64,000 nucleotides of DNA from Sambucus nigra (GCA_949130495.1 OX422213.1:50354284-50418283), one strand, 5' to 3'; counted from the stretch's first letter, positions 11,121 through 23,600 are shown. Notes: generated by a model from the sequence alone, not told the origin. Translations and numbers: made by a program.

Positions 11121-13954
11121 TGATAAGCACCAAAAAATGTATTTTTTATACCCCGAATAGATGTATTTTAGTTTTTAATTCTCTGCAAATTGGGTCTTAT
11201 ACGCGTAATTATTTAATGTGTTGGATTGATTGTCATTTGCGGAAGTTCGACACTTATTTCAAGGAAAATGCACATCATATGGAGCTAATTTCCTTGTCGC
11301 GTATCAAACCCGAGCCTAAACCTAACCCAAACCTTCACCTTAGACTGTGTGTGTTTAGTTTGTGCTTTTATTTTTATTTTTTTAGATTTTTATTTTGACT
11401 CGTTTTATTTTTAGGTTTTATTTTGGATTTATTTAGAAATTTCTAGAATTTATTTTATATTTCTTTTTATTTTTTAATTTTTAATTTTAGTCTTTATTTT
11501 TAGTTTTGCTAGATTTTATATTTTTAGGACTTTAGGTTTTATTTTTATTTGATTTGTAGTTTTTATTTTTATTATTTGAATTTCATTTTATAGATTAGGA
11601 ATTTAATAGATTTTATTTATTTTTAGAGGATTTATTTTTATCTTAGTGCATCGAGTATTTGTTTTCTTTTATTTTTATTTTCCTTTAGTTTTTAGTTAGT
11701 TTATTTTTATTTTATCTTATTCTATTTTTTAGTTTTTTAGTTTTTAGTTGTGTCCTTTATTAGTTTATAGGATTAGGAATTTAATTTTAAAGTTTTAATA
11801 GATTTTATTATTTTTTGTTTTAGTTTAGTTTGATTTTTTTTTAGTTTTTTAGATAATGTTATTTTAATGGGGTTACAAGTTAAACACACACAACATCCTA
11901 CACACCCTACACCCCATTCCATACACAAAATAACACACTCACTTACACTTTAATACCATACACACTCACACACCCAAACAAATCAAACACACACACCATT
12001 TCTACCATACACTCACCCACACCCAAACACCGCCCACATCCATCACTATTCATCATCATCATCTCCACTCACCATACTCCCTCCCCTAACCACCCATTTC
12101 ACCACCAAACCCAAATCCATATACCAATAGCCACTGCCTTACCTCCGGCCAAAGCAACCACCTACCACCACTAGCAGGTGGTGGCCATCCAAACCCAAAA
12201 TTCGGCATTGACCCATTCTCATACCTCTAACCCTACCCAAAAACTCATTAACCCGCAACCCAAACCCATCTCTACCTACCTGAGGTTGACGGACCTCCAT
12301 AACAGCCATTACCCGCCCCCATCCCCGCCATAGCAAAAACCAACCTCAACCACCACCAAATTCTTCAACCCGTGACCCACCTGCGTCCCCCCTCCGACAC
12401 CGCCGATAGACCCAACCAAACCGGACCTCCCCTGTACCCGAATCGTCCCCCCCAGCCTTATACCAGCCAAATTCTTCAACCCGTGACTCCAATACATACC
12501 CATTACCAACAACCAAAACCCAAACCATACATAACTTCCCTTGACCCATTTCCCATTTGTAACCCAAGTCTCATACAATTTCCTCATCAGCTCAATACTA
12601 AATGAAAGACCAAAGTCAAATACCACACATGTTTTAAAACCCCTTTTAACCCAATTTCCATTTTACCCCCAAACAAACTTCCACCCAACTAAACCCCCTC
12701 TCTTAACCACTACCTCACCCAACACACATGCACAATTGTGCATTTTCCTAAATTAACCCTCACCCAACACTTTACACACTCTCTTGCACCATTAAATCCC
12801 AAAATTACCCTAAGCTACATGGCCACACTATTTAAAGAATATGAAGACCTTAAAAAGGGAGAGAAGAGTTAGGCTAGAGAGATAATTAGATAGATAAACA
12901 CCATTTTTATTTTTTTAGTAGTTTAATTTTTTTATTTGTTTTTTTAGATTAGGGAAAAAATTCAATAAATTGAGAGTTTGTAATTAATTTGAGATGATGG
13001 AAGAATTAAAGAATTATGCAATTGAAGGCAATTTTGGTTTAATTACTCCTCTCTAATTTTCATTTTATGCTCTTAGTTGATTCTAATTTTTTTTTGGATG
13101 ATGATTATGGAGGGCTAATCAACCTATTCAAGGGACTAATTGAAACCCTCATGAATCCAATTTGATTTCATTGTCAATTTTAATTTTGTTAGTTTCCTTT
13201 GATTAGTAAATTTAATTCCTCCTTATTTTCACATTGAGAAATGGAAAATCATCCTTAAGAAAGGATTGAAATTTGTAATATCATTTGATTCAAACTAGAG
13301 ATAGACTTGTCACTTGATTTGAATGTTACTATAACTTTCATCTACTCTTGTTTTTATTTTGTCTAATTAAAATTAGTTGATGAATTGATCCTAACGGGTG
13401 ATTTGTTTAATTGAGTCTAATTCATTTAGAGTAATGCTTGGGGGGATTAAACTTAATTTTCTAAAAGAGTATTCAATTAATTCATTAGTCTAATGAGAAT
13501 TAGCTTTTGAATTAAATGAATATTTTGGAAATTGATGAAATTAAAATAGCGCGAGCTAGGTTAATTTGTGTGAATTGAGGGTGGATTTTCCATCCCTTGA
13601 ATATTTTTCTCTCATTTAGTTACATCTCACTCATTTTTATCACGCACTTGTTTATATTTTTCACATTTTACTTTTAGTTTTATTACCTTTTTTATTTAGT
13701 TTAGTCTTATTTCACCTTCATCTCGAAAATTGTTTTAATATTTGAAAAAGCTAAAAAATAGAAAATGCAAAAATCGAAAAAGAGAATAATAAACAAATGA
13801 ATTGCATGCCTCTCTTGTATGTTTCATCCTTAGATTTGGATTGATTTCCTTACTTACCGCTACGCTCTAGTTTTATTATATTTTTGTAGGTATGAAAGGT
13901 TTTGATTAGAGGAGCTTTCAAGCAACGACAAAAACACACAAAAGTTCTCTAACA
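11121..13954 (+). repeat. 3' LTR of the nested Tat-type element (2.8 kb)
   Basis: It starts TGATAAGCACC and ends CTAACA. The start matches the LTRs at 1422 and 9153. Internal landmarks are a T-rich strip (11380-11870), a C/A-rich strip (11880-12780), then TATTTAAAG near 12829 with GGGAGAGAAGAG after it, a plausible promoter and transcript start. Open frames on both strands between 12139 and 12756 lie in the C-rich strip, overlap each other and match nothing I know; I take them as composition artefacts. Confidence 0.8.
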
Positions 13955-14870
13955 AGGTGTTTCTCTTTCCCGTGATTCAGCTACATCTCCTAATCGTTTT
14001 TCAAGTTAGCTTATTTGAAGTTTCCACTCGACTTCCTTGTTCAATTGATAGAGTCAGGACGCAGAAGGAGCCATGGATGTCTTTTAGTTCGGGTTTAGGC
14101 ATTAGGATCGGATGTGCACCACGCTTGAGTAGTCTCTGCGACATAACTAAGATAGGCCTTTGCATCGTTATTGTTTAACCCAAAAAATTCTCCATCACAC
14201 ATAGTCTCAATGAGTTATTTGGATGCTATACTTAGCCCTTGGTGGAAGAAAGAGATAAGATGATATTTCTCAAAACAATGATGTGGGCATGTGTTGACTA
14301 ACTCGTTGAAATGTTCCAAACACTGATCAAATGGCTCATTTTTTTTAATTGTTGAAACTTTTGAATTTGAGCTTTGATGGAATTCGTTTGATGTGGGGGG
14401 AAGAATTTTAAGAGAAAATTGGCTTGCATATCCCTTCATGACCCAATTGAGATCGGTGATAAAGATCATAGCCAGGTCTTAGCTTTATCCTTCAAAGAGA
14501 AAGGAAATTTTTTTAGACGAACGACGCCTTGAGTACTAAATGTATCGCACGCCTCTTCGAACTCACAGATGTGGACGTAATGTTTCTCCGAATCCAAACC
14601 GTGAAAGGTGGGAAGAATCTGAATCATCCCATTTCGAAAGTGAACTTGTCCTGCATTACACATAAGTAATATGCATCCTAGAGTGACAGTTCGCTCGGGA
14701 TATAAAAGGTCTCTCATCCATAACTCGCGTGGTCCGACATTGCTCTCTCTCCAAATGACTCGGTATCCTCACTCGGTGCCCTAGAAGTGTGACTCGTAAT
14801 GGAATTGGATGGTATAAGAGGTGGAACCCAAAATTTTGGAGAGTTAGGAGTGTGTGGACTATTGGAGTCA
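13955..14870 (-). pseudogene. Athila/Tat gag, N-terminal half (element B)
   Basis: Minus-strand frames give blocks of the Athila-type capsid domain in order: MRDLLYPERTV (14717), NGMIQILPTFHGLDSE, HICEFEEACDTFSTQGV, RLKKFPFSLKDKAKTWL (14466), then KILPPTSNEF, QCLEHFNELVNTCPHHCFEK and ISFFHQGLSIASK (14215), and LIETMCDGEFLG. Each is close to the family consensus; frame changes near 14466 and stops after 14215 show decay. Translation upstream of 14717 (HRVRIPSHLERE) probably includes the natural start. The part downstream of 13955 continues at 9152. Confidence 0.85.
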
Positions 14871-15080
14871 TATTCTCATACAGGATTTTCGTGAACGCGG
14901 GTGGGAGTAGGTTGATGAGTTTGTTCCGAATTTTGCATGAAAGGATTTGAGAGGTGGTGTATTTTTTTTCTTTTTAATTTGCTAAATTTTTTTTTTTTTT
15001 TTTGAATTTTATGATTTTGTTTTAATAAGAATTAGAGTCAAATTTTGGATTAAATTGACCTAACCTAAAACTCTACCTAG

Positions 15081-15098
15081 TCCCCGGCAACGGTGTCA
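15081..15098 (-). other. Primer binding site of element B (tRNA-Asp)
   Basis: On the minus strand TGACACCGTTGCCGGGGA differs at two positions from TGGCGCCGTTGCCGGGGA, the site complementary to plant tRNA-Asp used by many Athila/Tat elements. It follows the LTR end GCATCA by six bases. Confidence 0.85.
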
Positions 15099-15104
15099 AA
15101 AACT

Positions 15105-16618
15105 TGATGCGGCTAAAAAAAGTGTCTTTCTAACACATGTGACTACGCCAGTGTAAGTCAATCACTCAAGTAATAATCCGGCAAGCTTGGTGTCGATCTT
15201 AGGAAATAGGACGATTAACCCTACGATTGAATTAGAGAAGAAAAAGATGATGATTTTATGACTTTCCTATCAACTAATGCAATTTATGAGACTGGTAACT
15301 AAACTACGTATCCAAGAAGAATTAAATGAGTTTTAAATAAATATGAGAAAATGGAGTTAGGGTACACTCCCCCGAACCATTGGTGATTACGTAGAATATA
15401 AAAGTTTCAAAAATCTAATTCTCAATTCAAAGAAACATCAAATATCTTTTAAGCATTCGACATATGTGGATTTTAACTCTCACAATATCAAATCAAAAAT
15501 TATATTCGATGAGAATGGAAAATTATCAAAACACCAATTGCACCCTTAAACATTTCGGTTACCAAGGGCAAACGGAATTAAAAGACCTGTAACTTTTATT
15601 TTGATAAAGTCCAAGCCTTTAAATTGTTAATTATATTTTATTCACTTTTAAATCCATTCGTAAGCCCTAGGTTGGGTTCATGTACCCCAACCTGCTAAAA
15701 ACATAGTCAAACACAGCTACATGGGAAATAAAATAAAATTTTAATATTGCATGCATTGGAAATCATTATTAAACTATTACTAAACATGTATGAGAACTTT
15801 AGAATCTCAAAAAAATAAATAAAATGTGTAAATATGAAGAACATGCAAGAACAAGATAGAGAGAACAAACTTGATATTAAAAACCTTGCAAATTGATCCA
15901 AAATTGTTGAACTTTAATGCATGAATGAATACTAGGGTTCTTGCCTTTTCTCCTCGCTAATTTTAAGGTAAAAACAATTAAAAACTGGTCCAATGTCAAA
16001 CTATAACAATAAAAAGTCATTTTTGCAAGAGTCCTAACCTAATACAACTCTAGGCTAAAAAATAGGGCCAAAATAAAAGTCACGCTTCAGAGAATTTGTA
16101 ACGGTTTTAAAGTGTGACCAATGTTTTGTCATGAAAATAGAGTGTTACTAATGGCGAACCAATTCCCTTAAACTTAACTAGTTCTAGTTTTCCAGCTGAT
16201 CGAATCGGTTCTCCAAAAAAAATGAACCGGTTCTACTTTCAACCTTCCTTAGTTTTACCTCTTTGATTCTTCATCTTCAAACGGGCATAACTTCTTTACC
16301 ATAACTCGGATTGAGGTACCATTTTTTCCAGTATTCTTTTTACTTCAATCTCTTTAACTTTTTAATTGGCCCCACCTTCAGAATAATGCTGAAAAATTAT
16401 GAAAATGCCCTTCAACTCCTCATTTCTCGATTTTTTTCACTATTTCGAGTTCTCTCTCGCACTAACTTGCATGAAATGCCTGTAAAACACATGATAGATA
16501 CACTCGCCAAAAAGGGTTAGTATCATAAATTTGAGACAAATCCAAGTTAATTAGAATGCACATGATCATAAAAATACCGAGATTAGGGGGATAAATATGA
16601 AATATTTATGCCTAATCA
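15105..16618 (-). repeat. 5' LTR of element B
   Basis: This 1514-bp LTR starts (minus strand) TGATTAGGCATAAATATTTC at 16618 and ends CCGCATCA at 15105, six bases before the primer site. The segment 15756-16618 repeats 4431-5310. The remaining ~650 bp have no second copy in the window because the 3' LTR is truncated. The right flank ACTTG has no match on the left side, so no target duplication survives. Confidence 0.75.
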
Positions 16619-19600
16619 ACTTGTTCTTAATATCATTTAGTCGGCTAAAAAACCCAAAATTATTAAACTTAAGTACTATACCATTTAAATGGCAAAAGGC
16701 CTAAAAATGGTCAAACAATATTGTTTGGTCGATAAAGGTCTTAAATAATTAATAAGAAAATAGTTATTTTCAGTTCAAATATAAAAAAAGAGTTATTAAC
16801 TCATGTTTAGTCAGCACATGCTCAAAATATGAAACGAGATAATAAGTTAAGCTTTATATCAACAAAAATTGGGAAGTAAAATTATATCAAGACCAAAATA
16901 ATCAAGGACCTAAAGACAATCCAGGATGGTGAGAGAGATGATCTGCAATGTAAGCTCTTTGATCGTCGTCTGGGTTAGGAGCGAACTCATCCACATCATC
17001 TTCAAGGTAATTATCCGGGAGTTGGGCAGGGATATCATCAATTTTGATCCACTTTTCATCCTTTGAGAAAGGGTTATGGTAATGGATCACACACTTGACC
17101 TGGTACTTGTACCACAAGATGGACTCCTTATGTGTCTTAACCTCCCTAAGGGGAATCATCCACCCACGAGCAAAAGCGATATCTTCTGCCTCCTTAAGCC
17201 TTATTAAGGCATCAGCCTAACCCGCATTACAACTGTCTTCCCAAGTTTCTTGGGGTCCCATTCTGAATAGATGCCTCAGCCTTGTGATGTTTCCCTAAAG
17301 CCTCATGACGTTTCTCTAGAGTCCATCTACAATCACGTATGCTCTTCAGATATATCCTTTCAGTTCAGTGACCTCCTTTCTCAAGACGTCATTCTTAACT
17401 TGGAGAGCTTCACCTACTTGGCCTAATTCAGTGGTCTCGATAAGCTTAGCCTTCAGCACATTCACCTCATCTTGAACTGAAGCACCTCCATAGCTTGAAT
17501 ATCATCTTTCATCCTAGAGACCAGTTCAGACTGATTCTTATATTTCTCAGTCCTATCCCTCAAAGACTTGCAAACCTTTACAAAAGCCTTGTGAGCTTGG
17601 ATAATGATATTGGACCCCAAGATCATTCCTAACCTTGAAGTATGTGGAATATAGTCCTCATCAGGCTATTGATAACACAATAGGTGAAACCATAAACAGA
17701 TATTAGTATGTTATGAGGAATTGAATCAATAGAAACAAAAAAACTCTCTTTCATTCATTAGTAAATGGGGGGGACAGAGGCCAGTACAGTCAAAGCAAAG
17801 AATAAAATCACAGAGCATCAAAAAATTATATAAGAAAAGGGAATAAACTCTTAATCTAGAACCCTATTCCTTCACTAGCTCGGCTTTAATCATTACCTCC
17901 CCCTTCTTGACAACCTTCTGATCCTGGTCAGTATTCGTTATGACCTCAGCAGGCATGTCCTCAGCACGAATGATAGGCTGACCAACACTCTGCTGTCCCT
18001 CTGCAAAGGGTTGGGCCCAGAAAAATGAATACCAAAGAGCTCAGAATAAGTAGAAGCCCCCATAGCTCCCAATGCTTGGTTCTAATCTTTCTTTAAGGAC
18101 ACCTTTTCTACATAGTCCGATTGGAGCTCGGTATCGTTATAGGCTATGTTCCAACCCTTAGTGTATCTACCATCCTTCTCGTGCGGGAGATCATTCTCTA
18201 ACTTCTTAACTTTACCAGACAGGCTTTAGTTTTCCTTGTACAGCTCTTCCTTCTCGATAACCACCACCTTATTGGACGACTCAAGATCTACATAGGCCTT
18301 TGTGGACTTCTCCTTCTCCCACTCCTATGATGCATGAGCATTAATAAAGGCCTTCTTAAACTTTGTCAGAGCCTCTTTAAGCTCTTAATTAATCTTGGAC
18401 TTGTTGGCATGACCATCCAAAAGAATTTTGAAATGAGCCAAAAAACTTCATGAAAGAAATAGAGCTAAGGCGGTACGAAGAAGAAAGAATGCAGAACAGA
18501 GATTATTTAGGGATAAAGAGAAAGAACTACCAGGGCAAGCCCTTGAGCAAACTTAAGAGCGAGCTGGGTAGCCCCGAATCGAAGGGAACGTTCGCGGTAT
18601 ATAGCAAGCATAACCCCCTTTAAGATATTAGGGGCAAGAGAAGGGGTGTCGCCCACACTAGCCCCCTTGACACCAGCAGTGAGGAAGGGAACTGTAGGGA
18701 CCTTCAGGACCAATTTTCTTTTGGTCTCCTCCCTCTTCTTCTATTCCTCTCTCTCTTATATTCCTCTCTTTTTCTCTCTCCCTCTTTCTTCCTTTCTTCT
18801 TCTTATCTCCTCTTTAATTTCTCTTTTCCCTTGTCTCCTGGGCTAAAACCACTAGCCCTAAGGGAATCTACCTCCGACGTCTTCAAGGACTTGAGACAAT
18901 CAGATAGAATTTCCTGATCCTCCTCAATTTACTCCTCTTAACTAGGGGAGCCATATCATTTTCCTCTTCTTCTTCTTCTTCCTTCTCCTCTTCTTCCTCC
19001 TCCTCTTCTTCCTCCTCTTTTTCCTCTTCCTCTAGCACCACTAGATTAAAGGGACCAACTTATGAAGTCTTCAGGTGGAGGACTTTGTTGACTGGTCGAT
19101 CAATGAAATTTCTTATCGTATTCTTATATTCAAGTAAATATGCTACAGAACTTGGATGCCTGCCATCCGGAAGCCTCTCCTTAACCTTCCAGGCCTTCAT
19201 GAGTTTAGGAATATTAACTTCACTTAAGTTGGGCTCTTGATTTTTATCACGAGATGCAAAATAGAGGAAGAAAAATATCAGTGAGAGGATAAAAATAATA
19301 AATAAGTAAACCAAAAAAAAAAAAGATATGGAGACCTATGTGATCCTCTACAGAGTCTGAAATCAATGGGGTCAGGTGTCTTTCGCCCTCACGAAAGGGA
19401 GGACGTTGCCAATTTCTAGCAATAAACCCATGAACCCAGTAATCCTTGTGAGAATCTTGGAGGTTTACCACTAGGACCCTATCAGTCTTCCTAGTCTTCA
19501 AGTACAAAAATACCATTATTAGTTCGCGACCAGACATAACAGTAACAGATCTCAGCAAGACCCAGTTTAGTCCCATACAGTGTGTGTATCCTATGTACCA

Positions 19601-20360
19601 CATTCATAATTTTCCAAACGTTGGGAGCTCACTGGGCAGGAACAACATCAAAATATTTGAAGAATCTAAGAAAGAGAGTTTTTGGAGGAAATGTCAAACC
19701 ATCTTGGGTGATCAATAGGGTATGAATCCATTTCCCCCTTCAATAGCATGAACATCTCTAGGTAGAGAGGCACAGTCAATTTTTATCCAGTCTGAATATT
19801 ATAAGATTTCTTAATTTTAGCTAATGACTTATTATCCAACGTCGCCATGAACACTTTAACAAAGAGAAAACCCTAATTACAGTTGAAGAACAAATTATAT
19901 AAGAGGAAAACTAAGGGAAGATGAGCTAAACTTACAAGAATTAATGGAGCTCTGAATAGAAATGGAACGCTGAAGAAGAAAACTCTGGAAACTTAGCAAA
20001 CGAGGGAAGGAGTGAAGAGTCAGCTGATAAAGGAGATGTATCTCCGGTTTGAACTTCAAAGCCAATGATGGATGTGACATCGCAGGTTATTTTTGGCATT
20101 TTATATAGCTTCTCAGACAAGGGTACCCATGCCACTTCAATAAAACTATAAATGTGCCATGGTGTTTGGTTCAGAGCGAGCGTACCCCCCATTGAATTCA
20201 CCAGAACTACAAAAATGCCATTACGGCTTCAAGAAAAAAAATTCAAGTCTTGTGCTTGTAATTTAATTAAATTTTATTGTCCTAAATATTCGGCCTAAAA
20301 AATTTAGGGGCAATTATGGGAATCCATTTATTTATTCCTAGTAAAGTAGCCGACTAGCCC
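16619..20360 (-). pseudogene. 'Putative gypsy type transposon' ORF (PF04195-like), decayed
   Basis: A minus-strand gene-like unit. A TATA box (TATATAAA, 20107-20100) is followed by a C/T-rich leader and ATG at 19848 (MATLDNKSLAKIKKSYNIQT). Downstream frames give NVWKIMNVVHRIHTLYGTKL, NNGIFVLED, LVVNLQDSHKDYWVHGF and RNWQRPPFREGERHLTPLI, the order of segments in the plant family annotated as putative gypsy type transposon (PF04195-like, from memory). A pyrimidine-rich gap at 19335-19257 may be an intron whose acceptor AG is mutated. The 3' half (18500-17160) is Lys/Glu/Leu-rich and coiled-coil-like with many stops, ending in an 85-aa open frame at 17159-16902 containing IDDIPAQLPDNYLEDDVDE. 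Function is unknown; Gag-like is a guess. The ~280 bp left of 16902 hold no coding. Confidence 0.55.
20100..20107 (-). promoter_or_regulatory. TATA box of the PF04195-like pseudogene
   Basis: TATATAAA on the minus strand lies 252 bp before the first ATG (19848), followed by a C/T-rich leader (CTGACTCTTCACTCC) like plant 5' leaders. The proposed coding frame supports it; no expression data are available. Confidence 0.45.
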
Positions 20361-20569
20361 AAGCTACATAAAGGACTGCCCGACCCAAATCCAATATTCA
20401 TTAATGGATCGTATATCTTATAAAAACTGAAAGACATATGGATAAATGAAAATTGATTACCAATAATCTCGAAAGAGATATTCAGAAACACCACTAATTA
20501 TCTACAATCACATTGAGTTACTTGTACAACTCAATCTATGATGTTAACATTTACAAATTATAAACCCTG

Positions 20570-20585
20570 GCACGGGGCAAAGGGA
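20570..20585 (+). other. Polypurine tract of element A
   Basis: GGCACGGGGCAAAGGGA lies directly before TGTAATATCGAGC, the start of the LTR. It supports 20586-21436 as a 3' LTR and not a solo LTR. About 200 bp upstream are A/T-rich with nothing recognisable. Confidence 0.6.
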
Positions 20586-21436
20586 TGTAATATCGAGCAT
20601 TAAGAGACACTAATAAGATTATAGTAACCTCTCCGTGGACATAAACAAGAATTCAAACCATGTATATCGTTGTTGTGTGAGTGATTGTACTTCCTGCATT
20701 GATGATTATTTTCGTGGATCTTAATTGTGATATTTCTTGTACTCAAAAAAATTAAATTGATAGCTTTAGCATAATTTAATGATCGAAATATCGTACTCGG
20801 ACTTGAATGTTGGGGTGGCTTAGTTATGTGAGTAGATAGTGATAGTTTACTTTTACTCGCATGTTAATATATATCTTCTTTTATTTAAAATACTATATTA
20901 TGATATTTCTCATGTATAACGCTTATGTATGGGTTTATAAACCGTAATTGGGAGGAGTATCTAGTATTCATGTGATGGGCTCCGATATTGCATTGACTAA
21001 GATTACAGGTATAGTGCTTAAATAGCTGCATCAGATGGAATGGATATCTTTGGAGTGCAACTGGATATTTATTTTATCGCTTTAATAATAGTTTGATTTA
21101 TTTCCACTCCGCCCTTTTTATTATGAGAATTTCATTTATGGATTTGATAGGCCAATCAGTTCCACAGTTGTTTAAGGTTTCAGTCAGATATTTATAGTTG
21201 GATTATTTCATTTGAGTTTAATAATTTGGAGTTGGATTTATTTTGGAGATAGCTTGGTGATGGATTTTAATTTTCATGAATGTTTATATTGGTTTGATAA
21301 ATCTGAATGTTATCTTGTAGAAAAAATATTTAATGTCTCATATTTCTACCACAATGATAACTTATTTAGTGACGCTTGACATAGCTTGGTGGCGGCTGCT
21401 AGCCACCTCGCTTGCCAAAATATGGGGGGTATTACA
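20586..21436 (+). repeat. 3' LTR of element A
   Basis: It starts TGTAATA and ends GGGTATTACA, so the termini mirror each other. From 20748 on it repeats 52-763. The five bases on each side (AGGGA and GTAAG) differ, as expected for the inner and outer side of a 3' LTR. Confidence 0.75.
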
Positions 21437-22913
21437 GTAAGACAATTCATAAATATGATATCACATAATCATTTGCGTACCAAATTTCCCTTTTAATGCC
21501 CAAAATCGGATTCCCAAATACACGTAGGTTTACTAACCCCGGATCCTGAATTAGGTGTTTTCCTAGGATTTCCAAATCCTAATTACATATTTTATACAAA
21601 CTTCTATCGGTATGACAACAATTCAATTCTAATTGCCCATAAAAAACACAGAATTAACCCAACAAAAGGAAAAAATAAAAGAACTTACCCTTCCCCTTGC
21701 CATACTCTACCACTATAGCAACTACAAAAGGTTGTTATAGAAGCCCTAGGGGATCTATTGCACTGGTGAAGCCTCGCTATAGGTGGGGGGGTCTCTAGTC
21801 ATCCCAACTTTTTGAAACTCATCGTCTTCAACCTAGAATTAAATTTGTCAAACTTAATCCTTAGTTAGCGTTCCTAAAACCTCCATATTAACAACAAATC
21901 ATGTTTTGATCAATCCTAAATGGTCTTATTTAATTCTTCACATCACATTGTTCAAGCCAAACAAGAATAATTTATCAAAATCGTAACTTTTAACACCTTT
22001 TCTTTACAAATTCATTAGCATGTTGAGTTTCACCATTTGTTATGTATCTTTAGTATCAAAGGCATCATCAGGGTATATAAAAATCATCCATACGCGCAAG
22101 TTCTAATATCAGTAATTATATTCAACACGAGTGAACATGTATTCCAATAACAACTCCCAAATATGATTAAATTTACCACGGGATTATAAGTCTACATCTT
22201 TAATCCATAGTAGCCCAATATTAAACATGATTTAATCATCATATTATCATCCTCACATGCTTCCATTCTAATCCCAATGAATTTCAATAGCAGTTAAGAC
22301 ATAAATAAGTTACAGATTATACTATGATAAAGCAAGAGATTTCTTGACTAAGTATAAAGGTTGGTTTATCTTCCCTATTGTGATCTCTTAGTTCCTCTCG
22401 AAAGACCTCATTAATTTCTCCTTATATTCTCCTACTGTTAGGGTTTAGGTTTTAGGTTTTATGTAATTAATAAATGAATGTCAACATCACTTAATCTCGA
22501 AGGTCCATAAAAGGCCTAATTTTGGGCCTCCATATGAGCCCAAAATTCTACCCAAACTAACTCAAAACTTAACCCAAAGGTATACCTACCCCTGGGCCCA
22601 ATCCAAAGCACTAAAAATACATCTTAGAACGTTTATACCACCCTAGAGTTCTGTCCAAACAATAATGTCACGTAAAATAAAATACACAACTTAATTAGGA
22701 GTAATTTCACATAATTTATCTCTATATAATTAATACCACCAATTAATTAATTTATTAAATGCGGTTAAGTCATGTAACAAACAAATTTAAATGTCACGTA
22801 AATTATACATTTATTATTACCATTTCACACAAGTAATAATTATTCCATTTATTAATTTATTCCCATAATTAATTATAAATAAATATTAAATAAAATACGG
22901 GGTATTATAATTC
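21437..22913 (-). repeat. Fragment of a minus-strand gypsy-type LTR
   Basis: On the minus strand this begins near 22913 with TATAATACCCCGTATTTT, an eroded TGTAATACCCCG start typical of long-LTR gypsy families. It runs through A/T-rich sequence with a GGGCCCAGG / GAGGCCCAAAATTAGGCC block (22520-22600) and is cut at 21436 by the LTR of element A. If A inserted here, the rest of this LTR lies left of the window. No coding was seen. Confidence 0.5.
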
Positions 22914-23330
22914 AAAGGTTCAGACATCTCCACGAATTATTGATCCTTATATTAACCCCTATGTCAAGGATATTGTTCACGATACCACTCCAACTACACC
23001 CACACCCAGAGTTTATCAGTCATGTCATGAGTATTAATGAGTGCGATTTTCTCTTATGCGTGACGATTTTGATTAGCTTGATGTGAGGTTGACAACGTTG
23101 TTGGATCATGTGGATTACCACTTCACTTTACTCAAGACGACTACTGAGCACTTCCTTGCACAAATTTCAAATATTGATAATTGTGGATGTCTTTTTCAGG
23201 CTCATCTAAATTTGGTTTGAATCATGATCTTACTCCGGTTGAGGGTGATGATGATAGAAATGATCATGTGATGGATGACTTCTTTGATGATGATTATAGA
23301 TCTTATGTTTATTTCTATTTTGTGTTGGTG
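22914..23330 (+). pseudogene. C-terminal fragment of a plant-transposon ORF (PF20167-like), decayed
   Basis: Frames in this stretch give LMRDDFD, LDVRLTTLLDHVDYHFTLLK and HFLAQISNIDN, a heptad-like Leu pattern, then an acidic tail (PVEGDDDRNDHVMDDFFDDD). This resembles the C-terminal coiled coil and acidic end of ORFs annotated as putative plant transposon protein (PF20167-like, from memory). It sits directly upstream of a copia 3' UTR, the usual context in non-autonomous relatives. There are several stops. Confidence 0.35.
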
Positions 23331-23600
23331 AATCTTGTACTATTTTAGTTTTAGTACTTCTGCGAGATGCACTAGTTTTATTTTATTACTCCTCTTCTAT
23401 TTGGGAGTTATTTGGATTTAGTACATTTGGTTATATGTGATGGATGTTTTGATGGTTTATAGAGATTGTTTGTTGGCTTTTATATATCTTGTTGCTCTAA
23501 TATTTGTGATCTCATCTAATCAGATTTGATGATATTATCTTGCTTTAAATGTTCACAAGTTTTGATATATCTTGATCTACTAGTTTTTATTTTAGATTCG

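Larger units (their letters stand above)
9153..13954 (+). mobile_element. Second Tat/Athila-type element, internally deleted, nested in element B
   Basis: The block starts TGATAAGC (9153) and ends AACA (13954). Flanks are GGGTG (9148-9152) and AGGTG (13955-13959), a 5-bp duplication with one mismatch. It holds ~140 bp of 5' LTR, then ~1.8 kb of noncoding 3' UTR, a purine tract and a 2834-bp 3' LTR. Primer site, gag and pol are gone, so one deletion removed most of the 5' LTR and the coding region. Its LTR family is that of the solo LTR at 1422-3812. Removing it joins the two halves of gag of element B. Confidence 0.8.
4431..16618 (-). mobile_element. Athila/Tat-type gag-protease element B (non-autonomous)
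   Basis: Read on the minus strand the order is 5' LTR (16618-15105), tRNA-Asp primer site (15098-15081), gag (14870-13955, then 9152-8350), protease (8340-7730), an acidic ORF (7702-7035), a G20 tract, a 1.5-kb 3' UTR, a terminal purine tract (5326-5311) and a truncated 3' LTR (5310-4431). No reverse transcriptase, RNase H or integrase lies between protease and 3' UTR, so the element is non-autonomous as preserved. The 3' LTR lacks its last ~650 bp and there is no matching target duplication (right flank ACTTG), so the left edge is a deletion or truncation. A second retroelement (9153-13954) splits gag. Confidence 0.75.
1..21436 (+). mobile_element. Ty3/gypsy element A, host of nested insertions (5' end outside window)
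   Basis: The outer element is defined by direct LTR copies at 1-763 and 20586-21436, a tRNA-Met primer site right after the first LTR, a gag reading frame, and a purine tract right before the second LTR. Gag and its degenerate zinc knuckle resemble chromovirus/Tekay-type gypsy elements (family knowledge). No protease, RT or integrase of this element is visible: its gag stops at 4430, where element B begins, and the next 16 kb belong to other insertions. That the two LTRs belong to one element is inferred from their similarity and from the PBS/PPT positions; the outer target duplication cannot be checked because the left end lies outside the window. Confidence 0.65.

Noticed and set aside
12139..12756. 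Several overlapping ORFs on both strands (up to 105 aa)
   Set aside because: They lie in a C/A-rich strip of a long LTR, overlap in opposite strands and are rich in Pro, Gly and Trp from composition; no family resemblance.
18961..19035. CT-rich tract as a functional promoter element
   Set aside because: It lies within the coding part of a minus-strand pseudogene, where GAA/GAG repeats encode a Glu-rich run.
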